Shown: piece by piece, positions 44,894 through 57,459 of the stretch
Numbering within the stretch: the stretch's first letter is position 1
Layout: the number at the start of each line of letters is the position of its first letter
Assembly: GCA_963682055.1 (NCBI GenBank)
Contig: OY821751.1
Location: forward strand, 6,324,001-6,388,000
Length of the DNA: 64,000 nt
From: Primula veris
Lineage: Eukaryota > Streptophyta > Magnoliopsida > Ericales > Primulaceae
Direction: 5' to 3'
Notes under the pieces: model-generated
Databases searched by the model: none
What the model saw: the letters and a program-made list of their open reading frames with translations, nothing else
What the model was told of the DNA's origin: nothing
Position numbers and translations under genes: made by a program

Positions 44894-47578
44894 CTAATAT
44901 CGTCGACGATGTGCAGATGAGTTAGGACAAGTTCTGGTATCATGTCCTTGTACTTGACAACTACTACATGTTATTTGTCTGGTTCTTGTAGAAGTATCCA
45001 TTCCGTTACGAATACGAATAGATCTAGGGCGTCCTTTTCCACGTATTCGAGAAATATCGGGTAGAAGTATCCTATCGCATTGGTCCCAGTACGCCTCATC
45101 TCGTAGAGGATAAAACTGTGGTGCATAAGTTGACTCGTACCGATCAAGCTTGTAAAATGGAGATACAAATGTTTCCCAACCAAAATGTTGAGAGGCACAT
45201 ATGGCATGTACGTGCGAGCATGGAATTTTATCACTTTGCCATTTTCCACAATCACATTCAGAAGTAAACACATTCACTACTTGTGTATTTCCTCCCCGAG
45301 AGAACCTTGAAGATGTTTTTACCGAATAATTTCCAGTGGGCATATCAAAAACTACAGTGTTGTGTCCGCTGCGAGACATACGTTTATCAATTTTCTCTTG
45401 AATTTTGGGACCAAATCTTATGCCATTGTTTCTCATCGCAACCACAAGATTTCTTCGATCGCAAAAAAGTTGCACTAACTTATAAAAAATAAGTTGTACA
45501 GCAGCTGTGATTGGTAAACAACGAGCACCTTTTAAAACATTATTAAATATTTCGACCATGTTTGTTGTCATTGTACCATGCCTTCGACCTCTATCGTGTA
45601 AATTGGTCCATTTTTTTACAGGTTCATTAAGTAACCATATGTGCGTTGCAGGGTTCATTTTTTCAATTTCGGACATAATTTTAACCCATTTTTTTTCTTG
45701 AAGCTCCCAAATAGCATCTTTTATAATTTTGTGTAAACCAGGTTCTCCTCTAAAGGCCTTTCTAAAATTTTCATAAAAATGATTTGCACAATATCGGTGA
45801 ACAAAACCAGGACCTTCCCAAACATTATTAACTGCACTTAAAATACCTGCATGACGATCTGAAACCAAACATATGTCTTCTCGGTCTTTAATCACGTAAA
45901 ACAATCCATGCTTCTGAGCTTTTCTCTTCAACGAAACCACAAGCAATAGGAAATACACGATTATCCGCATCAAAAGTCATTGCTAACAACAACTTTCCTT
46001 TGTACTTTCCATACAAGTGGGTTGCGTCAATCCCGATTACAGGTCTACAATGTTGGAAAGCCTGAATTACTTGTGGAAACGTAAAAAAAAATTTATCCAG
46101 TACCTCGTTGAGAAATTTTCCATTTGTGTCATAAGATGGCTTCGTTGCGTAATGAGCTACGGTTTCTGGATTGTATTTCTGAATTGCTAGCATAAACTTC
46201 GGTAATACACCATATGAACTTTCCCAATTACCAAATATGTTCGCTACCGCCTTTTGTTTACCTACCCATAATTTCTTGTAGGAAGCCACTGTGTTAAAAC
46301 GCCCTTCCACGATATTTTTAAGTGCCTTGAGGTTAACCGTGGGATCCTCTTCAATAGCCTTTTGAATTGTTAATGCAACAAGATTAGAATCAATTTGTGG
46401 GTGGTCGTTTGTTACAACCCTATGGACACAAGTATGAGGACCCTGTTATTTAGAAACTTCATAAAAGCCGTGATTTTTCCTATACGATCCTCGAATCCTC
46501 CATTTACAACTATTTTCTGATTCCGCAAAATATTTACATCGTACTTCCCAAAATTCTCCTTTGCTCCTGTGTGAGACAAAATGTCGATTTCGTTTGATAG
46601 ACCATAATTTCATCCCTTTTTTCATCATATCTTGGTCTCTAAAACAAAGACTAATAAATGGTTCATCAAACTCGGGATCCCAATTTCCAGGATAGATTAC
46701 AAATCGTTGTTTTTCCCACTGGTTATACATGTCAAAGGTGCCAGGTTGAGTAATGTAACTTGACATTGGTTGATGTAGTGGAATTCCATCCGGTATGTGT
46801 TCCGGCTATTCAAAACCACCAACTCTATCATTTTCATAACTCATATTCAGGGGCATTTGAAATGGGGTATCATAACTCCTAGTAGGTAAAGTATTTTGTT
46901 GTTCTTCTTCCCCTCATCGCTCTCATATCCGTCTTCTTCGTCTTCATCATCTCCTCTAAAATCAAGATCATCGTCCTCGTTTTCATCTAAATCACCCCAT
47001 ATATATTCATATGAAAAATTTTCTGTCTCCCCAATGTTATCATTTTCTGCCAATCGCCTAATTGCCTCGGAAGAAGGTGTTGTCGAAATAACATGTGATG
47101 TCTTATGAAGGGGGTTTCTCCTTCTCGAGCTACCTGTTTCATCTACGGGTGTATAAAAAAGATATGTTGTTTCGTTGGGTGCATTAGAATGTGTGGGAAT
47201 GTCAAGAGATGTATGTGTAAAAGATTCGTAATTTTGAGATGGGATATGCAATTGCTCTATTTCGACATATAACTCAACAAATGTTCTTTCATTTTGATTG
47301 GTTAAATCCAACATCGCAGTGTCATCATCTTCAATACAAAGCGGCATGTATTTGAAATGATTAAATGTGGTCGGATATGGAAAACAACAAGTTAATTTCA
47401 ACCGATTAGAATTTGAAGAGATCCCTATTTTTTCAAACAATTTTTGCAATAATTGTTCATATCTAATGTTTCTACATACGTTAAAAACTTTTCGATGAGG
47501 AATAGTAAATGATAAACCTTCTTCATTATTTTGAACCATTTCACCACCCCAAAAACAAAATAATGTAGGAACTACCAT
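44894..47578 (-). pseudogene. Mutator-like transposase (MURA family), broken
   Basis: The start is ATG at 47578, 283 bp inside the right end. Parts in order: an N-terminal PB1-like region with an acidic linker (47578-46870), the MuDR DNA-binding domain (46766-46446; CKWRIRGSYR), and the MULE catalytic domain. The catalytic domain has IDATHLYGKYKGKLL near 46020 and a second Asp in CLVSDRHAGI near 45860. A SWIM zinc finger follows (CDCGKW...PCSHVHAIC near 45200), then a CCHC knuckle (CSSCQVQGHDTRTCP near 44940). Defects: a frameshift near 46870-46910, TAG at 46807-46809, TAA at 46446-46448 where the same frame resumes with GPHTC, and a frameshift near 45905. The protein cannot be made intact. 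Confidence 0.92.
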
Positions 47579-47869
47579 GATCTAAGCAATTTGAATAAAC
47601 TAAAAACAGATTTAACGGGGTTTGTGGTTTGTGAGTATGTGGTTTATGAGTTTGTTTGGGGAAGAATGGTACGAGCTTTGTGAGTCTGTGGTATTTTGTT
47701 TGGTGGAATATGGTAGGAGATAAGGCAAAATAGGGTATTATATTAAACTCTATCGCTGATCCGAAAAACGAGATAGAGTAGGTCAATTTTACAATTTATT
47801 AATAAATTATGTTAAAATAGGAATTTTTGTGCAGCAGTAGGCCAATTTAGAAAAAATCTCTAAATTATT

Positions 47870-48525
47870 GATATGGGAAATATTTTTTCTAGAGAGAGAG
47901 TGAGATTTGAACAATTGAATTGAAAATATAAATTTAACCTCTTTTATATTTAGCCAAATTGACCATTTCTTAATTAATTTTAGAAAAAATAGACCAATTA
48001 TTAAATAAATTTAGTAGCATGACCAATGCTTAGATAATTTGGTTTTTTAAGACCAATCCTTACTTTTTCCAAAAAGGAAAATACTGTCAAATAAATATCA
48101 GAGGAAATATCTACTCTCTAAGTTTCATTTTAATTTTTTTATAACAATGTAATTTAACCTAAAAATCATATTACTTTCCTCCCACTTTATAAGTCATACG
48201 CGAAACTACGTGTAACTTTAACCAGTTTTCAACATGTAACTCAATTGTTAAAACGAAAAATTTCAAATTTTTTTACATAGTTTAAATGTTAGACTATATG
48301 ATAAAATTTTAAAAAAATAAAATTTGACAGTTTGTATAGAGCTATTTAACAATTAAATTTGGAGTTACCTAATCTATAAAATGGGACCGACACAGAGGGA
48401 TGATCACACAGAGGGAGATTCTTTTAGGTAAATAGCTCTTCCCTTTATTATTATCTCACCAAAAATAATAAAAAAATCCAAATCCCTAATCACAAAACCA
48501 ATATTCCCCAACCTACCCTCTCTCT

Positions 48526-48564
<39 letters not shown>

Positions 48565-48623
48565 TTTATATATAAATATATACACACAAATATATACAAA
48601 ATATATATAATATAGATTCAATA
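47870..48623. other. Intergenic region and CAF1 promoter
   Basis: AT-rich sequence follows the MULE. A CT-rich segment and an (CA)18 tract (48527-48562) lie within 100 bp of the CAF1 start codon. TATATAAATATATA sequence at about 48567-48580 may hold the TATA element, but the region is too AT-rich to be sure. Confidence 0.45.
48527..48562. repeat. (CA)18 microsatellite in the CAF1 promoter or 5' UTR
   Basis: Uninterrupted CA dinucleotides, ending 61 bp before the CAF1 ATG. Confidence 0.92.
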
Positions 48624-51074
48624 ATGTCCGACCCGACCCCTCATCGAAACCCGATAAAGATCCGACCCGTTTACTCATCAAACCTCGACTACGAATTCGA
48701 CCTAATACGTCACGTCATCGAAACACATTCCTTTGCCGCTATGGACACCGAGTTTCCCGGTGTCGCTTTTCGACCTGACCCGATTAAATCTGACCCGACC
48801 CGAACCCCACTCTCTCTTTACAATATCCTTAAAACAAACGTAAACGTGTTAAATTTGATACAAATAGGTCTTACTTTGGCGGATGAGAATAATAACTCTC
48901 CTTATGTTTGGGAGTTTAATTTTTGTGAGTTTGATTTGCGTCAGGATTGTTACGATGTCGACTCCATTGATCTTTTGAGGAAACAAGGGACTGATTTTGG
49001 GAATAACAGAAAGTTCGGGATCGAATTGGTTAGGTTCGCAGTTCAACTTTTTAAATTTAGTTTTCTTAGTTTAACAATTCAAACCATCAGCTGGAACTTA
49101 GTTATTTAACTTTTGTTTTTTATGTGATTTTTTTCTATAATGTTAAAAATTATTCTCTCCCTTTTTTTATATAAATGTTGAAAATTATTCTCTATGTGAT
49201 TTTTTTTTTATTATGTTAGGAATTATTTTGTGTGATTTTTTTTTATAATGTTAGAAATTATTTTGTGTGATTTTTTTATAATGTTATTTTTTTTTATTCT
49301 CCGTGATTTTGTGAATAATCAAAGTTTAGTTACCTAGTTTAACAATCACACGGTATAACAATGTGATTTAACTTCTTTTTTTCTATTTATTTATTTAATT
49401 TATAATGTTAATGATTATCTTCTGTGTATTTCTTTGTAATGTTAAAAATGAAGTATCCTCTGTGATTTTTTTTTTTAATTATTCTCTATGTGATTTGTTT
49501 TATTATGTTAAAATGGTTCTTTATAATGTTAAAAAATTATTTTCTGTCATACTATGATCTTAAAATTGTTCTCTCTGTGATTTATCTCTATAATGTTAAA
49601 AATGTATTCTCTATGTGATATTGTTTTTAATATCTTTTTTATTTTCTTGAATCACACAGGTTTGCGGAGCTTATGATGTCGTCAGGGCTGGTGATGGGTG
49701 GCGTCACCTGGGTTACTTTCCACAGTGCATATGATTTTGGGTATTTAATCAAGGCGTTAACGGGCAGGAGGCTGCCAGAGGGGCTCCCGGAGTTTTTACA
49801 GCTTGTGAAGGTGTTTTTCGGGGACAATGTGTTTGATTTAAAAGCCATGATGAGGTTTGTTTTTCTATTAATCTGGTTTTTTTTTTTTAATTTTATGTTT
49901 GTGTAGTATTGAGCTAATGAAAAATATCTACCATTTTAATTATTCTCTTTGTAACATACGATAATCTTGAATTTAAATTGCCACAGTTTATTTTTTTGTA
50001 ATTATTTGAAATTCATGATGAGGTGTGTTTGCTACTTGTTTAGTTATTTTAAGTTTTATTCCAGTTTTATTTAATAACATAGGTCCTTTTTTGAACTATT
50101 GAGAGGATTTTGATTGAATTGATAAAATAATATCTACTCCCTAACTTCCATTTTGATTATTTCTATTAAACATAAAATAATCTTGATTTTAAATGGCCAC
50201 AGTTAATTATTTTTGAAACAAATGATGAGGTTTAGTCTTTTTTATTATTATTGTAGTTTTTTGTTTTTCTATGTTTTTGTAGTGCTCATCCAAAACAAGT
50301 TTTGAACTAATAAAAAAAAAAACTATTCACTAAGTTCCATTTAAATTATTTTATATGAAACATACAGAAATTTTGTATTAAATTGCCATAGTTTTTTTTT
50401 TTTTTGTTCTTTTAGTTTTATCTGATGGTTTAATGCTAATAAAAAAAAATCCTTTTTTGAAGTACTGAAGAGGATTCTATTGACTTAATAAATAAATAAC
50501 CACAGTCAATTGCACATATCGTATAGGATAATTAAAATCGAACTGAGGGGAGTATTAAATCATGTAGTTTAACACTCTCCACCACCACCACCACCACACA
50601 CACACACACACACACACTTTGTTCAGGTCAATTTTGCACCTAATATCGTATAGGACAATTAAAATGTAAAGGAGAGAATTCAATCTAAACAATGCCATTA
50701 ATTTGTTATTTAATTTTTTCGTCAATTGAAATAGATCTTTTACAGTCAGTTTGCACGTAGTTTCGTATACAACAGTTTAAATGGAACATAGGGGTGTTTT
50801 ATTTGTATTTGTCTTCAAGGGAAAAGACACATTTTTTATTGTCTTAATGTTTTATTATTGAAATTTCAGGTATTGCGACGGTTTGTATGGGGGATTGGAT
50901 AAGGTGGCGAAGACAATGGGTGTGAATAGGGCGGTGGGTAAGACTCACCAGGCGGGGTCCGATAGCTTGCTGACGTGGCATGTGTTTGAGAAGATAAGGC
51001 AGCAGGAGTATTTTAAAAAAAAAGGTGTAGAGAAATTTGCAGGGGTTTTGTATGGGCTAGAGGAGGTCAAATGA
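48624..51074 (+). CDS. CAF1: CAF1/POP2-type poly(A) deadenylase, three exons, complete
   Basis: This is the catalytic 3'-5' exoribonuclease of the CCR4-NOT complex. It shortens mRNA poly(A) tails in the cytoplasm and P-bodies. Plant paralogues are often stress-induced. Exons are 48624-49033, 49660-49854 and 50870-51074. Both introns are GT-AG and split an Arg codon (AG|G), giving 269 aa. All DEDD-h residues are visible: Asp41 and Glu43 in AMDTEFPG, Asp in [10 protein letters not shown], and His and Asp in [13 protein letters not shown]. The family blocks NLIQIGLTL and VWEFNF are present. The start is supported by the family-like N-terminus ([13 protein letters not shown]). Intron 2 holds an (ACC)n(AC)n tract. 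In the first exon, an insertion rich in Asp-Pro ([11 protein letters not shown]) follows the catalytic motif. Probably functional. Confidence 0.95.
50580..50617. repeat. Compound (ACC)n(AC)n microsatellite in CAF1 intron 2
   Basis: About five ACC units followed by about twelve AC units. Confidence 0.9.
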
Positions 51075-52440
51075 TTTTTCTTCTTCTTGTAATTGGTTTT
51101 ATCGTGTTTTTACCGGTTATATTAGAGTAGTTGCTGGGTTGGCCTTATGCGTTGCATGGTTTGTACAATCTCTGGTTAATCAAAAGTAGTTCTTTCGTAT
51201 CCATTGCTCCGATAATTGCTATGATTATAAATGTACTGGTTTGTCTGTTTGTGTGTAGCTACATGTTTATCTATACTAATAGTTTGTGTTAGACCTCTTA
51301 TGAGGCCTTGAAACAAATAATTACCTAGAACCCCTCTAATTATACAAATAATCAAATACTAAATACACGGTTAAAGGAAATAAAACACACGTACAGAATA
51401 CAAAAATAAAACTGCTCTCTTCCCTTAACTGCCATCCCACTTTCAAACCCATTTGGCCATTCCCCGTTTCTCTGTTTTTTTACTATTCCAGGTATGGCAA
51501 CTTCCTTTTTTGCAATAATATTATTAATAATTTATGTGATTTTTTTTAATATCAATTTCGGTTTTATGGCTTTCAATTTTATATTCGGTTTGATTGATAT
51601 CGCATCGCGTGGGCACGTCCGCTAGTATGTTTTATTCATCGAGGATTTTCTAGGTTTATTAAAAAGCTGCTATAGTCTAATTTGAAGAACTGATATTGCG
51701 TCACAAGATATGAGGAGAACTCGATTGTTTTTCTTGTTAAAGGTTGTAAACCTTACACTTATACTAGGTTAGATTGACAGAGACTAAAATTTGTCTTGTG
51801 GGATAAAAATATACCATGTTTGGCTTTTTGATTGTTATTACTGCGAGTGATTTCTCGCTTTGTTGTGCAGCTAAATGTGCATATGCTCGTTAGTTTAGAT
51901 ATTTATCAAGAGAAGAAGCTCTAGAATATAGCTGTTTTCTCGTTTATATCTTCTAAAAGACACGCACCAAGAAAAGATGTCCAGCTAGTCAGTTCTTTCA
52001 GTATATGTTAATCTCTTTAAATATATATTTACTTGTATGTCTGTTTGTGTAGGTATATATTTGTTCATATGTAGTAGTATTCAGGTTCGATTGATATCAA
52101 GAGATTGCAATGTTTATATTTACATTCCGCAAAAGAGAAATTTTGCATCGAGTAAAACTTTCTAATGAACCTAGAACAGTTTAATTGGACTGAGTTTTGA
52201 GTAATTAGGTTTTCCTGTAAAACGTGTAAGCTTTATTAGTTTACATTAACTATGAGAATAATTTTTGCCTTGTGGACTGAAAATTGTACAATGTCTGGCT
52301 TTTGAATTTTGATATTCTTAAAATCAATTTTATGTTGCGTGTAAGTATGTGTATGTGCAGCTATGTTCATATGTCTGTTAGTTTTAATAAGTATATAACA
52401 CAGAAGCTCGAGGATGTAGCTCCTTTTCTCCTTGTTAGTT
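51075..52440. other. Region downstream of CAF1 with a diverged local duplication
   Basis: The first part is the CAF1 3' UTR. The segments about 51640-51990 and 52080-52440 share several diverged blocks in the same order, for example 'tttggctttttgattgt' against 'tctggcttttgaatttt' and 'tgcagctaaatgtgcatatg' against 'tgcagctatgttcatatgt'. No coding frame is supported. Confidence 0.5.
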
Positions 52441-55010
52441 GCGAATGAAGAAGCCCAAAGACAGGATTCTGCGATAAAAAATTCTATACTCCTTACGAAT
52501 TTTATTTTGACTAGAAGTCTTTTTACTTACTCAAACACAGCTATCAGAGTAGATTTTCAAAATCCTAACCCAGCTTTAAGAATGTAGGAAGTTCGTTTAG
52601 TAGGATGAATAATTCTACCAGTAGCGCCTTACTACTCCAAGGCAAAATATTTTGTAGAATAGAAAAATATTTTTCTTGTTTCAGGAAGAAGAAAGGTTGA
52701 ATTTCCAGTGCATTGTTATTTGTTAGAAGGAAGTTTTCCTCCATAGACAGTTTGGTTGTGTGTGCATCTTGTTCTATACAAACTATATGATCAAATCAGT
52801 AGTTTGTGAGTTTGAATCCTGACATTTTTTCCCTTTATTGTTTAAGATGTGTCATGTTCGATCTTCGGTTTCGTTTAAAGGTGTTTTTCTGACATTTTTC
52901 CTGAAGGGTTGAGCCTTAAAAGGGGACTAAAGTTTTATTTTTATGCGAAGTTTGTAGAAAAGTCAGTTTCATGTCACTTGAAAGCTACATTTAAACATCG
53001 TTTTCTCCATTATGAACGATGTAGTGCCTTGTTCTAGAAAGATATTAAAGTGATGGCTGAACCTTCTGTTTCTTCTCGTTGCTCTAGCCTTGAATAGTAA
53101 CAATGAGAAATTTTGGAGGGCAGCAATTTCGTGTCAGCAAAATATTTATCAATGGATGCAAACAAGAAAGGTTTTAGGGTATATAAATTCTAATCTTATC
53201 TTGTTTGTGTTTGATGTGAACAATGTATACATGATCAATAAGGGTCTAAGTTTCTTCCTGTTCTTTGCTTTATTAGGAGTCCAACTTCGTCAATTCTACA
53301 TGGATTGGTTAGCAATCTAACAAGCTGTTTAAAACCTGTCTGAGCTGTTTAGAGTTTAGGAGTCCAACTTCACTGATGAACACAATTTGTGTTAACTTTC
53401 CTATTAGAGTCGAAATGTTATTGCTTGAAGTTGGTGTAGCAGAATCTTGAAATCATTTATAGACAGACAAGAATGCTAAAACATTGAAAAGGACGAGTAT
53501 AATTTTGGAATGAACTACGTTAACTGGCTGTCTTTCGTATTTGGCTTGTTGAAAGGTTAGATCATTCTTGTTCTAACCAATCGGTTGGGTGAAGTGGTTT
53601 CTCTTTTTATCATCTTTAGGAAAAAAATATGACTAATGAATTGTGAGACTTTATTCCGGCAAGATAGATGTAGTGCTTTTGGACTTGCTTGTTTCGTTTG
53701 AAAAGATTGTTTAAAAATTCTACTTGAAAGGATTTACAATCATGGCCCTGTGCTGTAAAGAAAATATTCTGACAAGTAGTCTTTTAGCTTCATTTAATGA
53801 CCAGGTGTATAGTTTGACATGGATGTGGAAGTTACAAATGTATTAAGCTTGTTTGTAAATCTGCAAAAAAAAGGTGGAATGCAGAGATCAGATTCTGATG
53901 GAATCATGGGTCTTAGTGTGGCAATGAGCAAGCCATAACACAGGTGAGTGTCTTTTTGTAGATCAAACAAACAAAGCAAATTTAATGTTTCTAGTCTCAT
54001 CCCTGTGGCTAGCTGGTTGTACTCTTCTCTTGTCTGTGAATTTTCTTTTCTATCTTAAATTCCTCGTGAATTTTATTACTTAAAAAAAATGTGCATCAAA
54101 GTGCAAAAATTCCTTCATTTTATTATATTGGTACTAAATTTTTCGTTTTTATTCTCATTTGCCTGGGAAGGGATTGAAGCTATGTGAACATTGTTAGTTA
54201 TTGTTTGAACGAATCGTTTTAGAATACGACAACAGTGCTGGGCATGTTTCACATGCCAAGAGAGTACGTGACAAGCCAACAACTTGCATGCTAGTTTTGT
54301 AATGGAATGTAGGAATGACCTTTTCCTTGGTTGATGCGGTCTACTGAGGATTCAAATTTTTTTTCTTGATATATATATATTTCCGAAAGAGCATATAGCT
54401 GTTGGTTATTTTGTTTTCTATTAGTGGTCAATAGGAACCGTATGAAGATTTGTTGTACTGTATATCAGCTACTCGAACAATGAATCGTATAGGTGTGCTT
54501 ATAAGGTCCCTTCATCTCTGGCTAAGGGGAAAAAATTGGAATACATTAAGTCATGTGATTGTAAAGGTGAGTTTCCTTTCTCCTGAAAAATTTGTCGTTG
54601 CAAAATTAAAACTAGCAATAGATCCAGGCCTCCATGGATTTTTTCCATTTATCCTTGCCAATTTGATAAGTATATCTTCATGTTTCTAACCAATTCTGCA
54701 TATTTGGTTGGAATGGTTATCCATAATGTTTCCTCCAGATTGTTGTATACCCGTTCCCATATACTACGATAGTTCTATTTGTGTGGGTAAGCTGTTCTAG
54801 TTACAAATATTTGCTGTCTATATTAGTCTTCTGTCTTCCTTTATCTATCAAGTTTTCGTTTGAACTATCTTCGATTTTGGTTCCATTTACTGCTCTTTTA
54901 GCAACTAGATTGCTTTACATCCTACAATTCATTTGTTACCTATACTTGGTTGCATTTATATCAGGCAGTATATGGTTTCAGTTGTCTTAACACTGCAACA
55001 TATGCATTTT
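52440..55010 (+). repeat. Segmental duplication, copy A
   Basis: Blocks here recur in the same order at 57460-61880. Examples are 'tttctgacatttttcctga' (52886 and 57900), 'caaacaaacaaagca' (53966 and 58546), 'attctcatttgcctgggaag' against 'attctcatttacctgggaag' (54152 and 58736), and the 'agttac...actagtctt' block (54797 and 61530). Short frames inside show no domain and are not shared between the copies, so the segment is non-coding or a decayed gene. Confidence 0.6.
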
Positions 55011-55586
55011 TCAAATGATTTTAGATTTGCTGTCAAAATTTGCACCCATTATTTTTTTTAAACTTGTGATTTTATTTTTTTGTATCACCATGAAACATTT
55101 GTATAATTTAGATGTCAAATATTTGTAAATACCATATGTTGTAATGTGATTTTCTATGAACTATCAAATTGTGATTTTCTATGGAGGGGATTTCTATATA
55201 ACAATGAAAATACTTGATATGGGTGACGTATAGGAGGGGGACAGAAATTATCAAAAAATTCTGAAAATTATGTTTTATGTTTTGGTATTCATGCCAGTGA
55301 TGAATTTTATGCGATCTTAGTTGTATTGATACAATTTGAAACTACTGAGGTTTGTGGGGGTGTTCACTAAAACTGATTTATTTATCGCACAAGATTTCAA
55401 TTTATGGGTCTTCTGCAGACGGTGAGGAAGCCGGTATGCATGTCTGCTTACCTGAATACTTTCTGCACATAATCAATAAAGATTGAAACAACTTATAAAG
55501 TATCATTTCAGTTGCTTCTGAAATCATGAACACCATGATAATAACTTATTTTCATCTACTCCAGTTACGGTGAAATTATAGGATTA
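55011..55586. other. Spacer before the S-protein gene
   Basis: AT-rich, presumably holding the 3' UTR of the minus-strand gene. Nothing else is recognised. Confidence 0.4.
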
Positions 55587-56021
55587 TCAGTTCCATTCAT
55601 ATAACTTAGTGTAATCAACATTATTGAGGCTCACATAAAAACCATCGGATTGTGCTTTCCAGTAGCATTGGTATATATCATCGCCCAACCAACAATGAGC
55701 CTTAGCCAAGTTGTTTGTAAACACATCAAAAACAGCTTGTTTATTGCCCCAATACCAGTGGCAGAAGAACAAAGTTCTGCCCCAATAATTTCCGTTGCAC
55801 TGCCAACTGAAAGACTGACCAGTATATAAGGTTTGCATGCCAAGATTATCATCCCTTGATTTACATTGGACACGCAACGGCGAAGGAGTATTAGGAACCG
55901 CACTAATGAGTTGCATCCTAATTCTTGCTAATATATGAATAGAATCTTCTTGTATTGCTCCGGTTATCCATGGACACTCTATCAATAAGATCATGCACAA
56001 AGCAAGGAATATTAATCTCAT
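55587..56021 (-). CDS. S-protein homologue (plant S1-type secreted protein)
   Basis: This is a member of the plant self-incompatibility protein S1 family (PF05938): small, secreted, Cys-rich proteins that fold as a beta sandwich. Poppy PrsS is the known signalling member, but most homologues have no known role. The 144-aa, single-exon frame starts with a signal peptide (about residues 1-22, hydrophobic LIFLALCMILLI). Family hallmarks are VQCKSRDDNLG, FSWQC, RTLFFCHWYWG, FDVF and CYWKAQSDGFYVS, with the expected Cys residues. Minus-strand TATAAAAA (56091-56098) lies 70 bp before the ATG. Nothing looks broken. A role in self-incompatibility cannot be inferred from sequence alone. Confidence 0.9.
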   Translation of the reverse strand: MRLIFLALCMILLIECPWITGAIQEDSIHILARIRMQLISAVPNTPSPLRVQCKSRDDNLGMQTLYTGQSFSWQCNGNYWGRTLFFCHWYWGNKQAVFDVFTNNLAKAHCWLGDDIYQCYWKAQSDGFYVSLNNVDYTKLYEWN

Positions 56022-56090
56022 TCTAAGGAATAGGTAATGAAATATGCAAACCGGTCTTGTTAGAATATTTCTTCTGGTTTTAGTTTCTCC

Positions 56091-56098
56091 TTTTTATA
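56091..56098 (-). promoter_or_regulatory. TATA box of the S-protein homologue
   Basis: Minus-strand TATAAAAA, 70 bp upstream of the start codon at 56021. Confidence 0.6.
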
Positions 56099-56100
56099 AT

Positions 56101-57459
56101 ATTTTGGGCGTGTACATTGTGTAATACGTACTCTCCCTAGATTGGCGTAGTCGTTAAGATTTCTGATGGATTATAGTCATTCATTTTATGTGTAGGTGTA
56201 GTTTGTTTGTTACAATTTCTTATCTAAAACAACACAATCAGTGCTGCTAGATAGTATGGCATGAATTCTGAAACATCTTAAGGAGCAACAAGTCAATGCA
56301 CCCTTAATTCGCCCTTTACGTAAATTATGTGAATTGTAAACTCGGGGTGTTGAATAGTTGAACGAGTAAGGAAATAATCATGTTACTTTAAGTTTATCCA
56401 ATGGTTTTAAAGAATTTTTTTGCCTAATAATTCTAATATTTCAGTCAAGTCTGTTATGTCGATATGCTTGTTTATTTCGTTATTAACCCATATACAGTAT
56501 TTCTTTCTTTACAGAATGATAATTTGACATTGATTTAATTTATTCCATTATATGTTATTTTATAAAGTTATGTTATCACAGAAGTTTGCTTTTACTTAAC
56601 ACCCTTCATCGCTAAGAGTTCCTCACGTTTGTCTCCTTCCTCACACCTCAGATGCATTCCTCGGTGACCTCACACACGGTTGATATTTTATTTAAAATAT
56701 AGGCTATTAATGGGAGAATCATTGATTAGTACATAAAAACGTACTTAAGATTGTGTTGTGAGGTTTTTCATTGAGCTTACGACTCTCATTTTATAAAAAA
56801 TCAGTTACATACCCTTATAAGGAAAAATATTACTATAGAACTTTACTTACAAAGCTAAAGTATCGCAACTGGATCATTGGTCTCGCTTGTGCCGAAAGTA
56901 AAAAAAACATACTCCATTAGTCCAAAAACAACTGTTCATTTTCGTTGTAATATACCTCACTTATATCTAATAAAGGGGATACAAGATATGGGACGGAGTG
57001 AGTTGGCGCAAGTATATTGATTTCACTAATTTACCACATTCATTCATTAGCGGAGTTTTTTTCCCCAAATAAATAGCAACAGGGACTCCATTTATCGTCT
57101 ATACACAAGTATATTTCATAGAGCATTTTGTTCCATGGTAGAATAGTTCAATATAAGAACTAGTATGAATTCGGGAAACCATTAGTAGAACAAATACATT
57201 TTAAAGCAGATACACTATATCGGAGTCAACTATTGCAGATGAGGCTTTAACTTGATGTGATGTACATGTATGCGTGCGCGTTCGTACCCTTTTCCCATTT
57301 CTTGGTTTTATATGGTGATGATGATGCATGAGTGTGTCCCTTTTTAATGGTGTTATTGTGTGGTCCTGTAATTTAGGAAATGTTGCGGGGTTTTCATCAT
57401 ACTTTTTTCCAGCTTTTTTACGGTGATTCTTTCCCTTTTCTGGTTTATATCTCCTACTG
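56101..57459. other. Spacer between the S-protein gene and duplication copy B
   Basis: No further gene is seen. It contains a short Stowaway-like MITE (56911-57000). The minus-strand frame 57201-57464 is basic and His-rich but has no recognisable domain or promoter, so I do not call it a gene. Confidence 0.45.
56911..57000. mobile_element. Short Stowaway-like MITE
   Basis: It begins ACTCCATTAGTCCAAAAACA and ends GGGACGGAGTG, inverted versions of the Stowaway CTCC...GGTCC type terminus, and is preceded by TA. Only about 90 bp long. Confidence 0.4.

Larger units (their letters stand above)
42185..47860. mobile_element. Mutator-like element with long TIRs, complete ends
   Basis: It is flanked by a perfect 9-bp duplication taaattatt (42176-42184 and 47861-47869). 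The terminal inverted repeats are about 250 bp (42185-42440 and 47605-47860) and begin GAGATTTTTTCTA. The 5676-bp element carries a transposase gene on the minus strand, starting just inside the right TIR, and a plant mobile domain gene on the plus strand. Both genes are broken. A tandem duplication of about 48 bp occurs at 43319-43416, and a G17 run at 43033-43049. Confidence 0.93.

Noticed and set aside
53090..54990. Several 69-79 aa plus-strand frames in duplication copy A
   Set aside because: The frames are not kept in copy B, have no domains, and differ in composition from the host genes.
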